Program-made: the position numbers and the translations under genes
NCBI GenBank assembly: GCA_964570285.1
Contig: CAZMXP010000088.1
Location: 1-11,441, forward strand
Direction of reading: 5' to 3'
DNA: 11,441 nucleotides
From: CAZMXP01 sp964570285
GTDB taxonomy: Bacteria; Planctomycetota; PLA2
Part shown: in pieces, positions 1 to 10,044 of the stretch
Layout of the letters: every line of letters begins with the position of its first letter
Numbering within the stretch: position 1 is the stretch's first letter
The notes under the pieces: model-generated
Databases searched by the model: none
What the model saw: only the letters and a program-made list of their open reading frames with translations
What the model was told of the DNA's origin: nothing

Positions 1-472
1 TCTCCTCGATGCGCATCGACGCGATCACCTGGCGAAGCTGGCCGAAGATGATGTCGCGCGCGTTGGACTCGATGTCCTTCGGGTCGAGGCTCAGCAGGCG
101 GATCGCCGCGTTCTGCATCACCGCGGGCTCGGTCCCGATCGCGACGGTGAAGACCGACGGCACGTTGACGCGGATGTTCTCGAGCGACAGCGCGCCCTTG
201 AGCGGGATCTCGATCTGCAGCGGCTCGAGGTCGAGGTAGTCGTAGTCCTGCAGCAGCGGCCAGACGAAGGTGCCGCCGCTGTGGATGCACTTCGACGTCT
301 GGCCGCTCCCCGCCCCCTTGCCGTAGATGACGAGGATCTTGTTCGGCGGGCAGCGCCGGTAGCGCTTCACCAGCATCACGAGGAAGCTGAAGCCGATCAG
401 GACGACCAGCAGCACGAGCAGGACGATCGGGTCGCCGAAGTCGAGCGCGAGCAGGCGAAGCGGCGTGTTCAT
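1..472 (-). CDS. Flotillin-like SPFH/band 7 membrane protein (N-terminal part, cut by window edge)
   Basis: The visible 157 residues start with one hydrophobic helix (about residues 13-35, rich in V and L). A basic patch (KRYRR) follows, then the start of an SPFH domain with CPPNKILVIYGK, GGTFVWPLLQ and a long beta/alpha segment typical of YuaG/FloT-type flotillins. Flotillins are membrane-anchored scaffolds that form oligomeric microdomains (family knowledge). The ATG at 472 is preceded by AGGAG with 7 nt spacing, and this SD overlaps the TAG stop of the upstream NfeD-like gene. The two genes are therefore 10 bp apart and probably translationally linked. The coiled-coil C-terminal part lies outside the window. 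Confidence 0.9.
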   Translation of the reverse strand, partial: MNTPLRLLALDFGDPIVLLVLLVVLIGFSFLVMLVKRYRRCPPNKILVIYGKGAGSGQTSKCIHSGGTFVWPLLQDYDYLDLEPLQIEIPLKGALSLENIRVNVPSVFTVAIGTEPAVMQNAAIRLLSLDPKDIESNARDIIFGQLRQVIASMRIEE

Positions 473-482
473 CGATGGACTC

Positions 483-1037
483 CTAGAGGGGTGCCACCTT
501 CAGCGTGTCGTCGCCCTCGACCGAGAGCACGCTGACGCGGCGGCCTGTCTTGATCTCGCCGGCGGCGGAGATCGCGTAGAGCTCGAGGCTGCGGCCCTGG
601 ATCTCGATCGTCACCTTGCCGCGTCCCTCCTGGAAGCCTGGGATCGTCAGGTAGACGGTCGCCGTCTTGCCGACGGCGTTCCTCAGGTCGACGCTGCCCG
701 AGGCGTGCAGCTTCGCGATGCCGCGCATCATCCACCCGACGAGCAGCATGCCGAGGATACCGGCGCCCGCCGCGACGGCGACGCGCAGGCCGAGGGAGCC
801 CGACCGCTCGAGCATCGCGAGGCCGGCGAGCCCGAAGATCCCCATGAACGCGGTCAATGCCTTGAACGAGAGCACGCCGAAGAACGCGTCCCCGTGACCG
901 TCGGCGCCGTCGGCCCCGTCCACATGCAGATCGCCGTCGGTGTCTCCCCCGTGCAGGCCGAAGACCTGCAGGATGAGCTGCAGGATCACGAGGCTTCCGC
1001 CGCCGATCGCGCAGATGGTGTAGAGCGTCTGTTCCAC
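483..1037 (-). CDS. NfeD/YuaF-like membrane protein with C-terminal OB-fold domain
   Basis: This 184-residue protein has a hydrophobic helix at about 5-27, an Asp/Gly/His-rich loop at 28-51, two more hydrophobic helices (about 57-76 and 84-107), and a soluble C-terminal domain (about 115-184). The C-terminal beta pattern (VGKTATVYLTIPG, GKVTIEIQG, KTGRRVSVLSVEGD) fits the OB fold of NfeD-like proteins. NfeD proteins are partners of SPFH proteins and sit next to them in many genomes, as in Bacillus yuaF-yuaG (family knowledge). The start is GTG at 1037, with GGAGGG 7 nt upstream. It probably works with the flotillin downstream in the membrane. rtcB ends 118 bp upstream on the same strand, so co-transcription with rtcB is possible but not shown. 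Confidence 0.85.
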   Translation of the reverse strand: MEQTLYTICAIGGGSLVILQLILQVFGLHGGDTDGDLHVDGADGADGHGDAFFGVLSFKALTAFMGIFGLAGLAMLERSGSLGLRVAVAAGAGILGMLLVGWMMRGIAKLHASGSVDLRNAVGKTATVYLTIPGFQEGRGKVTIEIQGRSLELYAISAAGEIKTGRRVSVLSVEGDDTLKVAPL

Positions 1038-1155
1038 CGCCGTTCCCTCCGGGGCCCCGATTGTCGTCGATCGTCACCGACCCGCGCAAGCGGAACCCCG
1101 ACGCAGGCACTACCCCCCGCGCCCCCCGCCTATTCGCCCCCCCCCGGACAGGCCT

Positions 1156-2379
1156 CTAGCCCTTCACGCAGACCACCTGCCGGAGCTCATGCACGATCTC
1201 GACGAGATCGCTCTGCGCCTCCATGACCTTCTCGATGGGCTTGTAGGCCATCGGCGTCTCGTCGATCACCGCCGCGTCCTTCCTGCACTCCACGTGGGCG
1301 GTCGCCGCCTCGTGGTCCTTCACCGTGTAGCGGCGCTTGGCCTCGTTGCGCGAGAGCGCGCGCCCCGCGCCGTGGCTGCACGAATCGAAGCTCTCCGGGT
1401 TGCCCTTGCCGCGCACGATGTAGCTGCGCGCCCCCATGCTGCCCGGGATGATGCCCAGGTCGCCCACGCCCGCGCGCACGGCGCCCTTCCGCGTCAGGTA
1501 GACCTCCTTGCCGTAGTGCGTCTCGCGCGCGACATAGTTGTGGTGGCAGTTCACGGCCATGCGCTCGGCGGTGAACGGGGGAAGCGCCTGGCAGCCGGCC
1601 ATCGCGTCGAGGATCTGCCGCATCATCAGGTCGCGGTTGGTCTTCGCGAAGCGCTGCGCCCAGTCCACCGCGAAGACGTAGTCGTTGAAGTGGTCCGACC
1701 CCTCGCGCAGGTAGGCGAGGTCCGCATCGGGCAGGTCCTTGATCTGCCGCTTCATGTCCTTCTTGGCCAGCTCGATGAAGTGCGTCCCGATCCGGTTGCC
1801 GGGGCCGCGCGAACCCGAATGCAACATGACCCAGACGCTCCCCTCGAGGTCGAGGCAGACTTCGATGAAGTGGTTGCCGGTACCCAGCGTACCGAGCTGA
1901 TCCACCGTCTTGCCGCGTTCGAGCCGCGGGTGCCTCGCGACGATCTCCTCGTAGTCCCGGCGCAGCCTGCGCCACGCGTCCTCGGCCTGCGCGGGGGTCC
2001 GCCCCCAGGCCCCCCGGTCGTTCCTCCCGCCGTTGTCGGTGCGGCCGTGCGGGACGGCCTTCTCGATCGCGCCGCGGATCGGCCTCAGGTCGTCGGGAAG
2101 CTGCGAGGCGTTCATGCTCGTCTGCACCGCCATCATGCCGCAGCCGATGTCCACGCCGACCGCGGCGGGGATGATCGCGTCGACCGTCGGGATCACGCTG
2201 CCGACGGTCGCGCCGATGCCCCAGTGGACGTCCGGCATGGCGGCGACCCACTTGTGCACGATGGGCAGCCTCGCGACGTTGTGAAGCTGCGCCGCCGCCT
2301 TCTCGTCGAAGGGGACGCCGCGCACCCAGGCCTTCACCGGCACGCCGTTCTCGGTGGGCATCAGGATGTGGTTGGACAC
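1156..2379 (-). CDS. rtcB: RNA-splicing ligase RtcB (3'-phosphate RNA ligase)
   Basis: RtcB joins RNA 2',3'-cyclic phosphate or 3'-phosphate ends to 5'-OH ends, using GTP and Mn2+ (family knowledge). The protein resembles E. coli RtcB along its whole length. It has MPDVHWGIGATVGSVIP, AAVGVDIGCGM (metal ligands D77 and C80), GTGNHFIE (H170), MLHSGSRG (H187), NCHHNYV, GIIPGSMG, and SCSHGAGR with H336 matching the E. coli guanylylated H337. The end, RQVVCVKG, is identical to E. coli. The open frame runs on to 2718, but that extension is low-complexity and lies under the opposite Kelch gene. The GTG at 2379 gives 407 residues, against 408 in E. coli, and aligns at the N-terminus; an ATG at 2361 is an alternative. 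No RtcA or RtcR gene is seen next to it. Confidence 0.95.
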   Translation of the reverse strand: MSNHILMPTENGVPVKAWVRGVPFDEKAAAQLHNVARLPIVHKWVAAMPDVHWGIGATVGSVIPTVDAIIPAAVGVDIGCGMMAVQTSMNASQLPDDLRPIRGAIEKAVPHGRTDNGGRNDRGAWGRTPAQAEDAWRRLRRDYEEIVARHPRLERGKTVDQLGTLGTGNHFIEVCLDLEGSVWVMLHSGSRGPGNRIGTHFIELAKKDMKRQIKDLPDADLAYLREGSDHFNDYVFAVDWAQRFAKTNRDLMMRQILDAMAGCQALPPFTAERMAVNCHHNYVARETHYGKEVYLTRKGAVRAGVGDLGIIPGSMGARSYIVRGKGNPESFDSCSHGAGRALSRNEAKRRYTVKDHEAATAHVECRKDAAVIDETPMAYKPIEKVMEAQSDLVEIVHELRQVVCVKG

Positions 2380-2410
2380 GGCGTTCCAGTGTATGCGTAG
2401 AATGGGCGCC

Positions 2411-3916
2411 ATGGGTGGACGCCTCGTCGCGGTCGTCGCGGTCGCGCTTGCCATAGTTGGATGCGGGGGGGGCGGGGGGGGCGGCGGCCCGCAGGCGGCG
2501 CCGTTCACGATCGCGGGCTCGTCGCCGGGGGACGGCGAGATCGACGCGAACACCGCCTCCGCGATCTTCGTCAGCTTCTCGCGCCCGGCCAAGGCCGCGA
2601 CGCTGACGACGGGAGCGGTGCGCCTGCGCACGATGGACGGCCTTGCGGTGGACGGAACCGTGAGCGCGTCGGGTGTGAGCCCCTCCCTCGTCACGTTCAC
2701 GCCGCGCGTCCCGCTCACGGAGAACGTCGCCTACCGGGTCATCGTCTCGGGGGCGATCCAGTCGGCGGAGGGGACGCCGCTCGGCGCGGATCGCCACATC
2801 TGCTTCATCACGACGAGCCCGGTGCCTCGGGTGCGCAGCGACCAGGTCGTCGACCTCGGCGACCGGCTGCAGGTGGCGCGATTCCACGCGCGCTGGCAGA
2901 GGCTGGCCGGCGGGCGCGTGCTGATCGCCGGGGGGTTCACGTCGCCGACGGCGGCCACCGACACGCTCGAGATCTACGAGCCCGCGACGCGGACCTTCCG
3001 CCTGCTCGCCGCCCGGCTCTCCTCGCCGCGCGGCGAGCATGCGATCGCGACGCTCTTCGACGGCCACGTCCTGATCTCCGGGGGCGCGGCGTTCCCGGGC
3101 GGGCCGCCGCTCCCGACCACCGACCTCTTCGACCCCTCGACCGAGGCGGTCGTGCCGGGGCCCCCGATGCTGGAGGCGCGGCGGTGGCACGCCTGCACCG
3201 CCTACGAGGGCGGGCCGGACGCGATGGTCTCGGGCGGCTTCGGCGTCTCGGGCGACCCCCTCGACACGATCGAGGTGCGGCGCGGCGGCGCCTTCCTGCC
3301 GTTCGCGTCGAGGCTGCCCGAGCCGACCGCGCAGCATCTCCAGATCCTCTTCGACTTCGACCAGGTCTACTTCAGCTCGGGCAACTTCCTCGCGCGCGGC
3401 GCCTTCCTCGACGGCGCCGCGATGGCGGGGCAGACGGAGGGCGATATCCGCTTCCGCCCCGCGGCCGCGCAGGTCGGGGCGGACCGCCACATCATCGTCG
3501 GCGGGGACACGCGTTCGGCCACGACCGTCACCTTCAACGGCCAGACGAGCCTGCTCGCCACGGAGGTGACCTTCGAGCGGCGCGGCGCGCATTCCCTGAC
3601 CCTGCGCGGGAGCGGCGGGCGGCGCTTCCTCGTCGCGGGCGGCTTCAATATCGCCGTGCAGGGCATTCCCGCGCTGGCCACGATGGAGGTCATGGACTAC
3701 CTCCCCGTCGGCGCGTTCGGCACGCCGGACATGATCTTCTACCGCGTGGCCACGGTGACGCTGCCCGTGCCCTTCGCGGGCCACGTCGGTTTCAACGACA
3801 CGGACGGCTCGACGATCCTCGCGGGCGGCGTCGGCGACGGCGTCGGTCCGCACTCCCGCCGCGTCGTACGCGTGCTCGCCGAGGAGAGCCCGCCCGCGGT
3901 CGCGTGCGGGGGGTAG
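2411..3916 (+). CDS. Kelch-repeat lipoprotein with N-terminal Big_5 (SbsA-like) Ig domain
   Basis: From the ATG at 2411 the product is 501 residues. The N-terminus (MGGR, then VAVVAVALAIVGC) is a lipoprotein signal with the lipidated Cys at 18, followed by a poly-Gly spacer. Residues about 31-136 look like a bacterial Ig-like Big_5 domain (SSPGDGEIDANTASAIFVSFS, then LTENVAYRVIVSGAI). From about 150 onward there are repeated Kelch blades with patterns such as GRVLIAGGF, IYEPATRTFRLL, GHVLISGGA, DLFDPSTEAVVPGP, AMVSGGFG and RFLVAGGFN, implying a beta-propeller. It is likely a surface or periplasmic binding protein; the ligand is unknown. No good SD is visible. In-frame ATGs at 2393 and 2402 are alternatives, and 2354 is unlikely because it overlaps rtcB and gives a long n-region. 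Confidence 0.82.
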   Translation: MGGRLVAVVAVALAIVGCGGGGGGGGPQAAPFTIAGSSPGDGEIDANTASAIFVSFSRPAKAATLTTGAVRLRTMDGLAVDGTVSASGVSPSLVTFTPRVPLTENVAYRVIVSGAIQSAEGTPLGADRHICFITTSPVPRVRSDQVVDLGDRLQVARFHARWQRLAGGRVLIAGGFTSPTAATDTLEIYEPATRTFRLLAARLSSPRGEHAIATLFDGHVLISGGAAFPGGPPLPTTDLFDPSTEAVVPGPPMLEARRWHACTAYEGGPDAMVSGGFGVSGDPLDTIEVRRGGAFLPFASRLPEPTAQHLQILFDFDQVYFSSGNFLARGAFLDGAAMAGQTEGDIRFRPAAAQVGADRHIIVGGDTRSATTVTFNGQTSLLATEVTFERRGAHSLTLRGSGGRRFLVAGGFNIAVQGIPALATMEVMDYLPVGAFGTPDMIFYRVATVTLPVPFAGHVGFNDTDGSTILAGGVGDGVGPHSRRVVRVLAEESPPAVACGG

Positions 3917-4110
3917 GTCCCCTCAGCGACCGCGCCTCTCCCAAATCTCAAGATAGATCGCCGGGTCGGGGCGCCGACGGTCTCCGCCGTACCCGTCAGG
4001 AGCAAGGGTCGCAAGCGCGGCAGGCAAGTCCGCGTTCCGGCGTTACAACCGACTGAACCCAAGGCACTTAGGGCAGCACGGGGGCTGAGCGCCAGCACTA
4101 TTGCTTCTAT
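3917..4110. other. Intergenic stretch, no gene recognised
   Basis: About 190 bases lie between the Kelch gene stop and the palindrome before the AbiE cassette. Coding-like frames here are only out-of-frame continuations of neighbours. Composition becomes slightly less GC-rich toward the AbiE cassette. I see no convincing terminator; only short imperfect repeats are present around 3970-3995. Confidence 0.4.
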
Positions 4111-4127
4111 ATTACGAATTTCGTAAT
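4111..4127. promoter_or_regulatory. Palindromic operator candidate upstream of abiEi
   Basis: ATTACGAA and TTCGTAAT form a perfect 8-bp inverted repeat around a single T, 12 bp before the abiEi start. It sits in a short AT-rich island containing TATATT (4108-4113) and TATAAG (4129-4134), either of which could be a -10 element. AbiEi antitoxins repress their own promoter by binding inverted repeats (family knowledge), so this is the natural operator candidate. No clear -35 was found; TTGCTT (4101-4106) is a weak match. Confidence 0.6.
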
Positions 4128-4139
4128 GTATAAGCACAT

Positions 4140-4799
4140 ATGCAGAGCCTGACCGAGAGAGTATTCAGGCTGGCACCCCCGGGAGGGCTGTTCACTCAGA
4201 CGGTCGTGTGCAACCTGCTTCCGGACAGGAGCGAGGGTGCCCGCGCACTTCTCGTGCATCGAGCGTGTCAGGCGGGCGAAGTGCTCCGCCTGAAACCGGG
4301 GCTATTCGTACTCGGTCCGCCCTTTCGGAAGTCCGAACTGCATCCGTTCGTCATGGCGGCTGCGCTGCACGCCCCGTCCCACATCAGCCTTGAATCCGCC
4401 CTCGCGCATCACGGCCTGATTCCCGAGGCCGTCTACCAGGTGAGCAGCGTCACGACCGGGCGCGGCCGGGAGTTCTTCACGCCGGTAGGCGTCTTCAGCT
4501 TCCGCCGCGTGCCGTCGCGCGCGCCACGTGCCGGGGTCGAGGCCGTGGAGGTCGCGCGCCACGCATGGGCGTTCATCGCGTCGCCGCTGCGCGCCATCGC
4601 CGACCACGTCTATCTCAGCAAGGGGATCACCTGGCAGAAGGATGGCATCGGCTACCTGACCGACTCCCTGCGCATCGAGGAGGACGATCTGCAGGCGCTC
4701 TCTTTCGAAGCGATGGACGAGATCCAGGAGAGCATCCGCAGCCGGCGCGTGCGCGCGTTCATCGAAGGGCTGGAAGGGGCCGTCCACCGTGCTGGATAG
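4140..4799 (+). CDS. abiEi: AbiEi-family antitoxin / transcriptional regulator (type IV TA)
   Basis: The 219-residue protein has an N-terminal winged-helix region (about 1-60) ending in GEVLRLKPGLFVL, the usual AbiEi wing. The conserved ISLESALAHHGLIP (82-95) follows, then a beta segment (TTGRGREFF to FSFRRVP) and ASPLRAIADHVYL (147-159), matching the AbiEi C-terminal domain. In the family the antitoxin counters the AbiEii nucleotidyltransferase and represses the operon. The ATG at 4140 has no clear SD and lies 6 nt after TATAAG, so a leaderless or very short leader is possible. Its stop overlaps the toxin start by 11 bp. Confidence 0.85.
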   Translation: MQSLTERVFRLAPPGGLFTQTVVCNLLPDRSEGARALLVHRACQAGEVLRLKPGLFVLGPPFRKSELHPFVMAAALHAPSHISLESALAHHGLIPEAVYQVSSVTTGRGREFFTPVGVFSFRRVPSRAPRAGVEAVEVARHAWAFIASPLRAIADHVYLSKGITWQKDGIGYLTDSLRIEEDDLQALSFEAMDEIQESIRSRRVRAFIEGLEGAVHRAG

Positions 4800-5649
4800 G
4801 GTGCTGAGCGCGAAAATCCGGCAGTACGCCCCGACGAATCCGGTGGAGCAGGAGAACGTGCTGCAGGAGCTGATGCAGCACTATGTGCTCGCCAGCCTCT
4901 CGCGCGCAGGGCTGTTCGCGGAGGCCATGTTCCACGGCGGCACGTGCCTTCGCATCGTCTGGGGGTTGAACCGGTTTTCGGAGGATCTGGACTTCCTGCT
5001 CAAGCAGCCCACCCCGAACTTCCGCTGGCAGGGCTACCTGGAATCCGTCCGGAAGGATTGCGCACAGGAGGGCATTCCGCTCGAGGTGCAGGACAAGTCG
5101 CAAGCCGGGATGGCGGTCCAGAAGGCGTTCCTGAAGACCGACTCCATCGGCAAGATCCTCGCGTTGGACCTGCCCTTCGAGCGCTACCAGGCCCGCAAGA
5201 TCCGCATCAAGCTGGAGATCGACATCCATCCCCCCGCGGGCTCGACGTTCACGACCAGCTACCTCGCGTTTCCCGTGACGACGCCCCTGACGACGCAGTC
5301 CCTGGAATCGGGCTTTGCCCTGAAGCTTCATGCGCTGCTTTGCCGTCCCTACGTCAAGGGCCGCGACTGGTACGACTTCGTCTGGTACGTCGATCGCAAG
5401 ACGCGGCCCGATCTGGACCTGCTGCGCCATGCCTTGCACCAGCAGGGGCCGTGGTCCGGACATGCGCGCACGGTGACCGCGCCGTGGGTGCGGGAGAAAA
5501 TGGAGGCCGCGATCCGGCGCATCGACTGGAACGCCGCGCGGGCCGACGTCCAGCGTTTCCTCCCCCTGCGCGAGCAGGAGGGCCTCCTCGCGTGGAGCGC
5601 GGACTTCTTCCTCCACTATCTCGCGCGGATGAGCGGCGGGGAGAGCTGA
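4789..5649 (+). CDS. abiEii: AbiEii-family nucleotidyltransferase toxin
   Basis: The 286-residue protein has the AbiEii/MNT-type nucleotidyltransferase core: FHGGTCLR (48-55), then RFSEDLDF (62-69) with catalytic D66 and D68, the strand KIRIKLEIDIHP (137-148) with D145 as the third acidic residue, and the motif ALKLHALLCRP..KGRDWYDFVWY (177-200). AbiEii/MenT toxins transfer nucleotides to tRNA or other RNA and block growth (family knowledge); this target is unknown. The start is GTG at 4789, inside the antitoxin gene, with GGAAGGGG 9 nt upstream. All motifs look intact, so the toxin is probably functional. Confidence 0.88.
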   Translation: MLDRVLSAKIRQYAPTNPVEQENVLQELMQHYVLASLSRAGLFAEAMFHGGTCLRIVWGLNRFSEDLDFLLKQPTPNFRWQGYLESVRKDCAQEGIPLEVQDKSQAGMAVQKAFLKTDSIGKILALDLPFERYQARKIRIKLEIDIHPPAGSTFTTSYLAFPVTTPLTTQSLESGFALKLHALLCRPYVKGRDWYDFVWYVDRKTRPDLDLLRHALHQQGPWSGHARTVTAPWVREKMEAAIRRIDWNAARADVQRFLPLREQEGLLAWSADFFLHYLARMSGGES

Positions 5650-5695
5650 ACAGGATCGACACCGCCGCCTTGCGTCCAACAGGCCCCCAAGGGCC

Positions 5696-5716
5696 CCGGG
5701 GAGGGGCTTCCCCCGG
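5696..5716. terminator. Possible bidirectional terminator hairpin between convergent genes
   Basis: CCGGGG at 5696-5701 pairs with CCCCGG at 5711-5716 across a 9-nt loop. It sits in the 86-bp gap between the abiEii stop and the stop of the leftward CPBP gene. There is no T-run on either strand, so it would be a weak or Rho-assisted terminator at best. Confidence 0.3.
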
Positions 5717-5735
5717 TTGGCGGCACTTCTCCGGG

Positions 5736-6851
5736 CTACAGCTCCCGCAACCGCGGAAACCGGAAACGCATACCGTCCTGGAACCAGCGGGGATAGTCCT
5801 TCCAGTGCGCGGCGATCACGTCCACGTCGTAGCGGGAGTCGTCGACGACGAACTTGCCCGGCGCGTTCTCCTCGACGACCAGCGGCACCTTGACCCACTC
5901 GCCGCGCTGCGCGAGCAGCTTCCACGCGCGCACGTCGTCGGTCGTCTCCTCGTCGGTGTAGCGCTCGGCGATCTCGAGGCCCGTGACCGTCTGCGTCAGG
6001 TAGGTCGAGAGCGTCGCCGCGTCCTCCGGGAAGGCTCCATAGGGCTCGTCGAAGGTGCCCCTCCACTGCAAGCGTCCCGCGCGGAGCTGCGCGTAGACCT
6101 CCTCGCGCGGGAGGTGGGCGAAGAGCGCGAGCTTCTCGTGCTCGAGGCACTCGGGCAGGCTCTCGCGGTCGGTGCCCGTCAACTCGACCGTCAGGCGGTA
6201 GCGCCAAACGGTCATCGGAAACCCCTCCTGCGGGCCGGACTCGCTCATCAGCGGCGCCTCGGGCGGCGCGGGTCGGTCGGGGATCGCCGGCAGCGCGAAG
6301 GAATCTCCGGCGAGGCGACGCCGCTCCATCGCGCCGAGATAGGCGAGGTTGATCGCGTTGACCGTCGCGTGCGCGAGAGCGCAGGGCCAGACGGAGCCCG
6401 TCTGCTGCCGCAGCAGCCCGAGCACGAGTCCCGCCAGCGCCGCGAACAACGGGTACCCCTGCAACCCGCGCACCGGCACGACATGCAGCAGCCCGAAGAG
6501 GATCGTCGTGCCCGGGAGGCCGAGTTGCGGCCAGAGCGCGCCGCGGAAAAGCATCTCCTCGGTGACGCCGGAGATGACGGCGAGCAGCAGCGCCTCCGCG
6601 GGGCGGATCGGCCCGAAGAAGGTCGCGAGGAGGCGGCTCGCGCGCTGCACCGCGGGCACGAGCGCGTGGGCCACCTGGCAGAGCAGCGTGATGCCGAGTC
6701 CCACGAGCACGCCGAGGAGGAGATTGTTGAGGCTGGCCGGTTCCCTGCCGAAGAGGCCGGGCACCTGGCCCCAGACCGCCGCCCACCCGAGCGCGGCCGC
6801 GGCGACGCCGCCGTAGATGAGGATGGCCGTGCGCAGCGGGACCGACGTCAT
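5736..6851 (-). CDS. CPBP-family intramembrane protease-like protein with an unknown C-terminal domain
   Basis: The 371-residue protein starts with ATG at 6851, overlapping the acyltransferase stop as ATGA. Residues 1-175 are membrane-embedded, with hydrophobic segments at about 9-29, 43-66, 86-96, 112-124, 134-148 and 155-172. They carry the CPBP motifs E98-E99-xxx-R103 (VTEEMLFRG), F119-xxx-H123 (FGLLH) and H161-xxx-N165 (HATVN). CPBP (Rce1-like) proteins cleave prenylated or peptide substrates or act in membrane processing (family knowledge). A Pro-rich linker (about 185-212) leads to a soluble alpha/beta-like domain (213-371) that I do not recognise. An in-frame ATG at 6215 with a strong SD could start this domain alone. 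Confidence 0.8.
   Translation of the reverse strand: MTSVPLRTAILIYGGVAAAALGWAAVWGQVPGLFGREPASLNNLLLGVLVGLGITLLCQVAHALVPAVQRASRLLATFFGPIRPAEALLLAVISGVTEEMLFRGALWPQLGLPGTTILFGLLHVVPVRGLQGYPLFAALAGLVLGLLRQQTGSVWPCALAHATVNAINLAYLGAMERRRLAGDSFALPAIPDRPAPPEAPLMSESGPQEGFPMTVWRYRLTVELTGTDRESLPECLEHEKLALFAHLPREEVYAQLRAGRLQWRGTFDEPYGAFPEDAATLSTYLTQTVTGLEIAERYTDEETTDDVRAWKLLAQRGEWVKVPLVVEENAPGKFVVDDSRYDVDVIAAHWKDYPRWFQDGMRFRFPRLREL
6215..6229 (-). promoter_or_regulatory. Strong internal Shine-Dalgarno and ATG within the CPBP gene
   Basis: On the leftward strand AGGAGG (6229-6224) precedes an in-frame ATG (6215-6213) by 8 nt, exactly where the unknown C-terminal domain begins (MTVWRYRL). Initiation here would make a separate 159-residue soluble protein. 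This SD is much better than the one at the main start, which shows none. Confidence 0.45.
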
Positions 6852-7842
6852 CCGGATCGCCGCATCGACCAGACCGGCGGACGGTCGCCCTCTTGCACGC
6901 GCTCGAAGTCCGCGCGGCTCGCGAGGCCGCGCCACCCCTCCGCGACGAGGATCTGGCCGCAGACGCCGCCGAGGGTGTTGCCGGGGCCGGGCAGCGCGAG
7001 CATGTCGGGAGCATACTCGCGCAGCGCGACACGGACGCTCGTCGTGAAACGGTAGGGGGTCGTCACCTGCGCGCCGAGGGTGTAGGCGCGAAGTTCCGAG
7101 GGATCGGTCGTCCACGGCGTGAAGCGCGCTCCGCGACCGTCGATGAGGGGGGTGCCGGGGGGACGGAACTCGAGATCGGCGAGTTCAAGCGCCGCCCTCT
7201 CCGCGACGCCCGCGAGCAGCGGCGTGTGATAGGGGCCGTGCTGCGCGAGGCGGAAGGGATAGGCCGACGGCCCGATCTCGACGCGCGGCAGCGCCGCGAG
7301 CAGGTGCGCGACCCCGCGCTCGCTGCCCGCGAGCACGGCGTAGCCGCCGAGGTCGATCGAAAGGAGCGCCTCGCCCGCGGACGTTGCAAGGGCCGCGTCG
7401 ATGTGCGCTTGGAGTTGAGCATCGTGCCGCCACTGTTCATCCACAGCCGGATAGATGACCTGGCCCCCGCTCGCTTCCTCCATTTGGAGCAGGGCCATCG
7501 TCTGGACGAGCCGGAACCCGTCCTCGAACGAGAGCGCGCCCGCGACCGCGAGAGCGGTGTACCAGCCCATCGAGTTGCCGGCGACCGCGACGGTGTCGTG
7601 CTGGGCCATCGCCTGCTGCGCGTCGATCATCGAGATCAGGTAGATCAGCGGCGAGACGCTGTCGGGGCGCAGGTGCAGCGCGGAGTCCCAGGTGTCCGTC
7701 GCGTCGAGGTCGCGCAGCGAGCCGAGGCCCGCCTCCGCGCGCAACTCCTCGGCGCGGGCGACCCACGGATGGTCCGCCTCCAGCGAGCGCAGCGACCGCT
7801 TCGTGTAGGAGCCGCGGCCCGGGCAGAGGATCGCGATGCGCT

Positions 7843-7846
<4 letters not shown>
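6848..7846 (-). CDS. FabD-like acyltransferase with altered active site
   Basis: The 332-residue protein aligns by eye without gaps to E. coli FabD through residue 117. MKRIAILCPGRGSY matches the FabD start, and VAGNSMGWYTALAVAGALSFEDGFRLV is the nucleophile-elbow region, with S92 as the likely catalytic Ser. GPYHTPLL (His207) corresponds to FabD His201. Three family residues differ: Q11 is R, H91 of GHSxG is N, and R117, which holds the malonyl carboxylate, is M. The substrate may therefore be a neutral acyl group instead of malonyl (inference). The start ATG has GGGAGG 7 nt upstream and overlaps the E1 stop as ATGA; its own stop overlaps the CPBP start in the same way. Confidence 0.82.

Positions 7847-10040
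<2,194 letters not shown>

Positions 10041-10044
<4 letters not shown>

Noticed and set aside
2380..2718. N-terminal extension of rtcB to a 520-residue protein
   Set aside because: The extra residues are low-complexity, overlie the Kelch gene on the other strand and have no counterpart in RtcB, whose usual length is matched from 2379.
1187..3853. Very long leftward open frame of 888 codons, and similar Arg-rich frames elsewhere
   Set aside because: Composition is Arg/Ala/Gly-rich, as expected for the wrong frame of GC-rich genes; it crosses rtcB and the Kelch gene and shows no domain.
4759..7032. Leftward frame of 757 codons crossing abiEii and CPBP
   Set aside because: It is antisense to abiEii and out of frame with CPBP; the true genes in both regions have clear family motifs.
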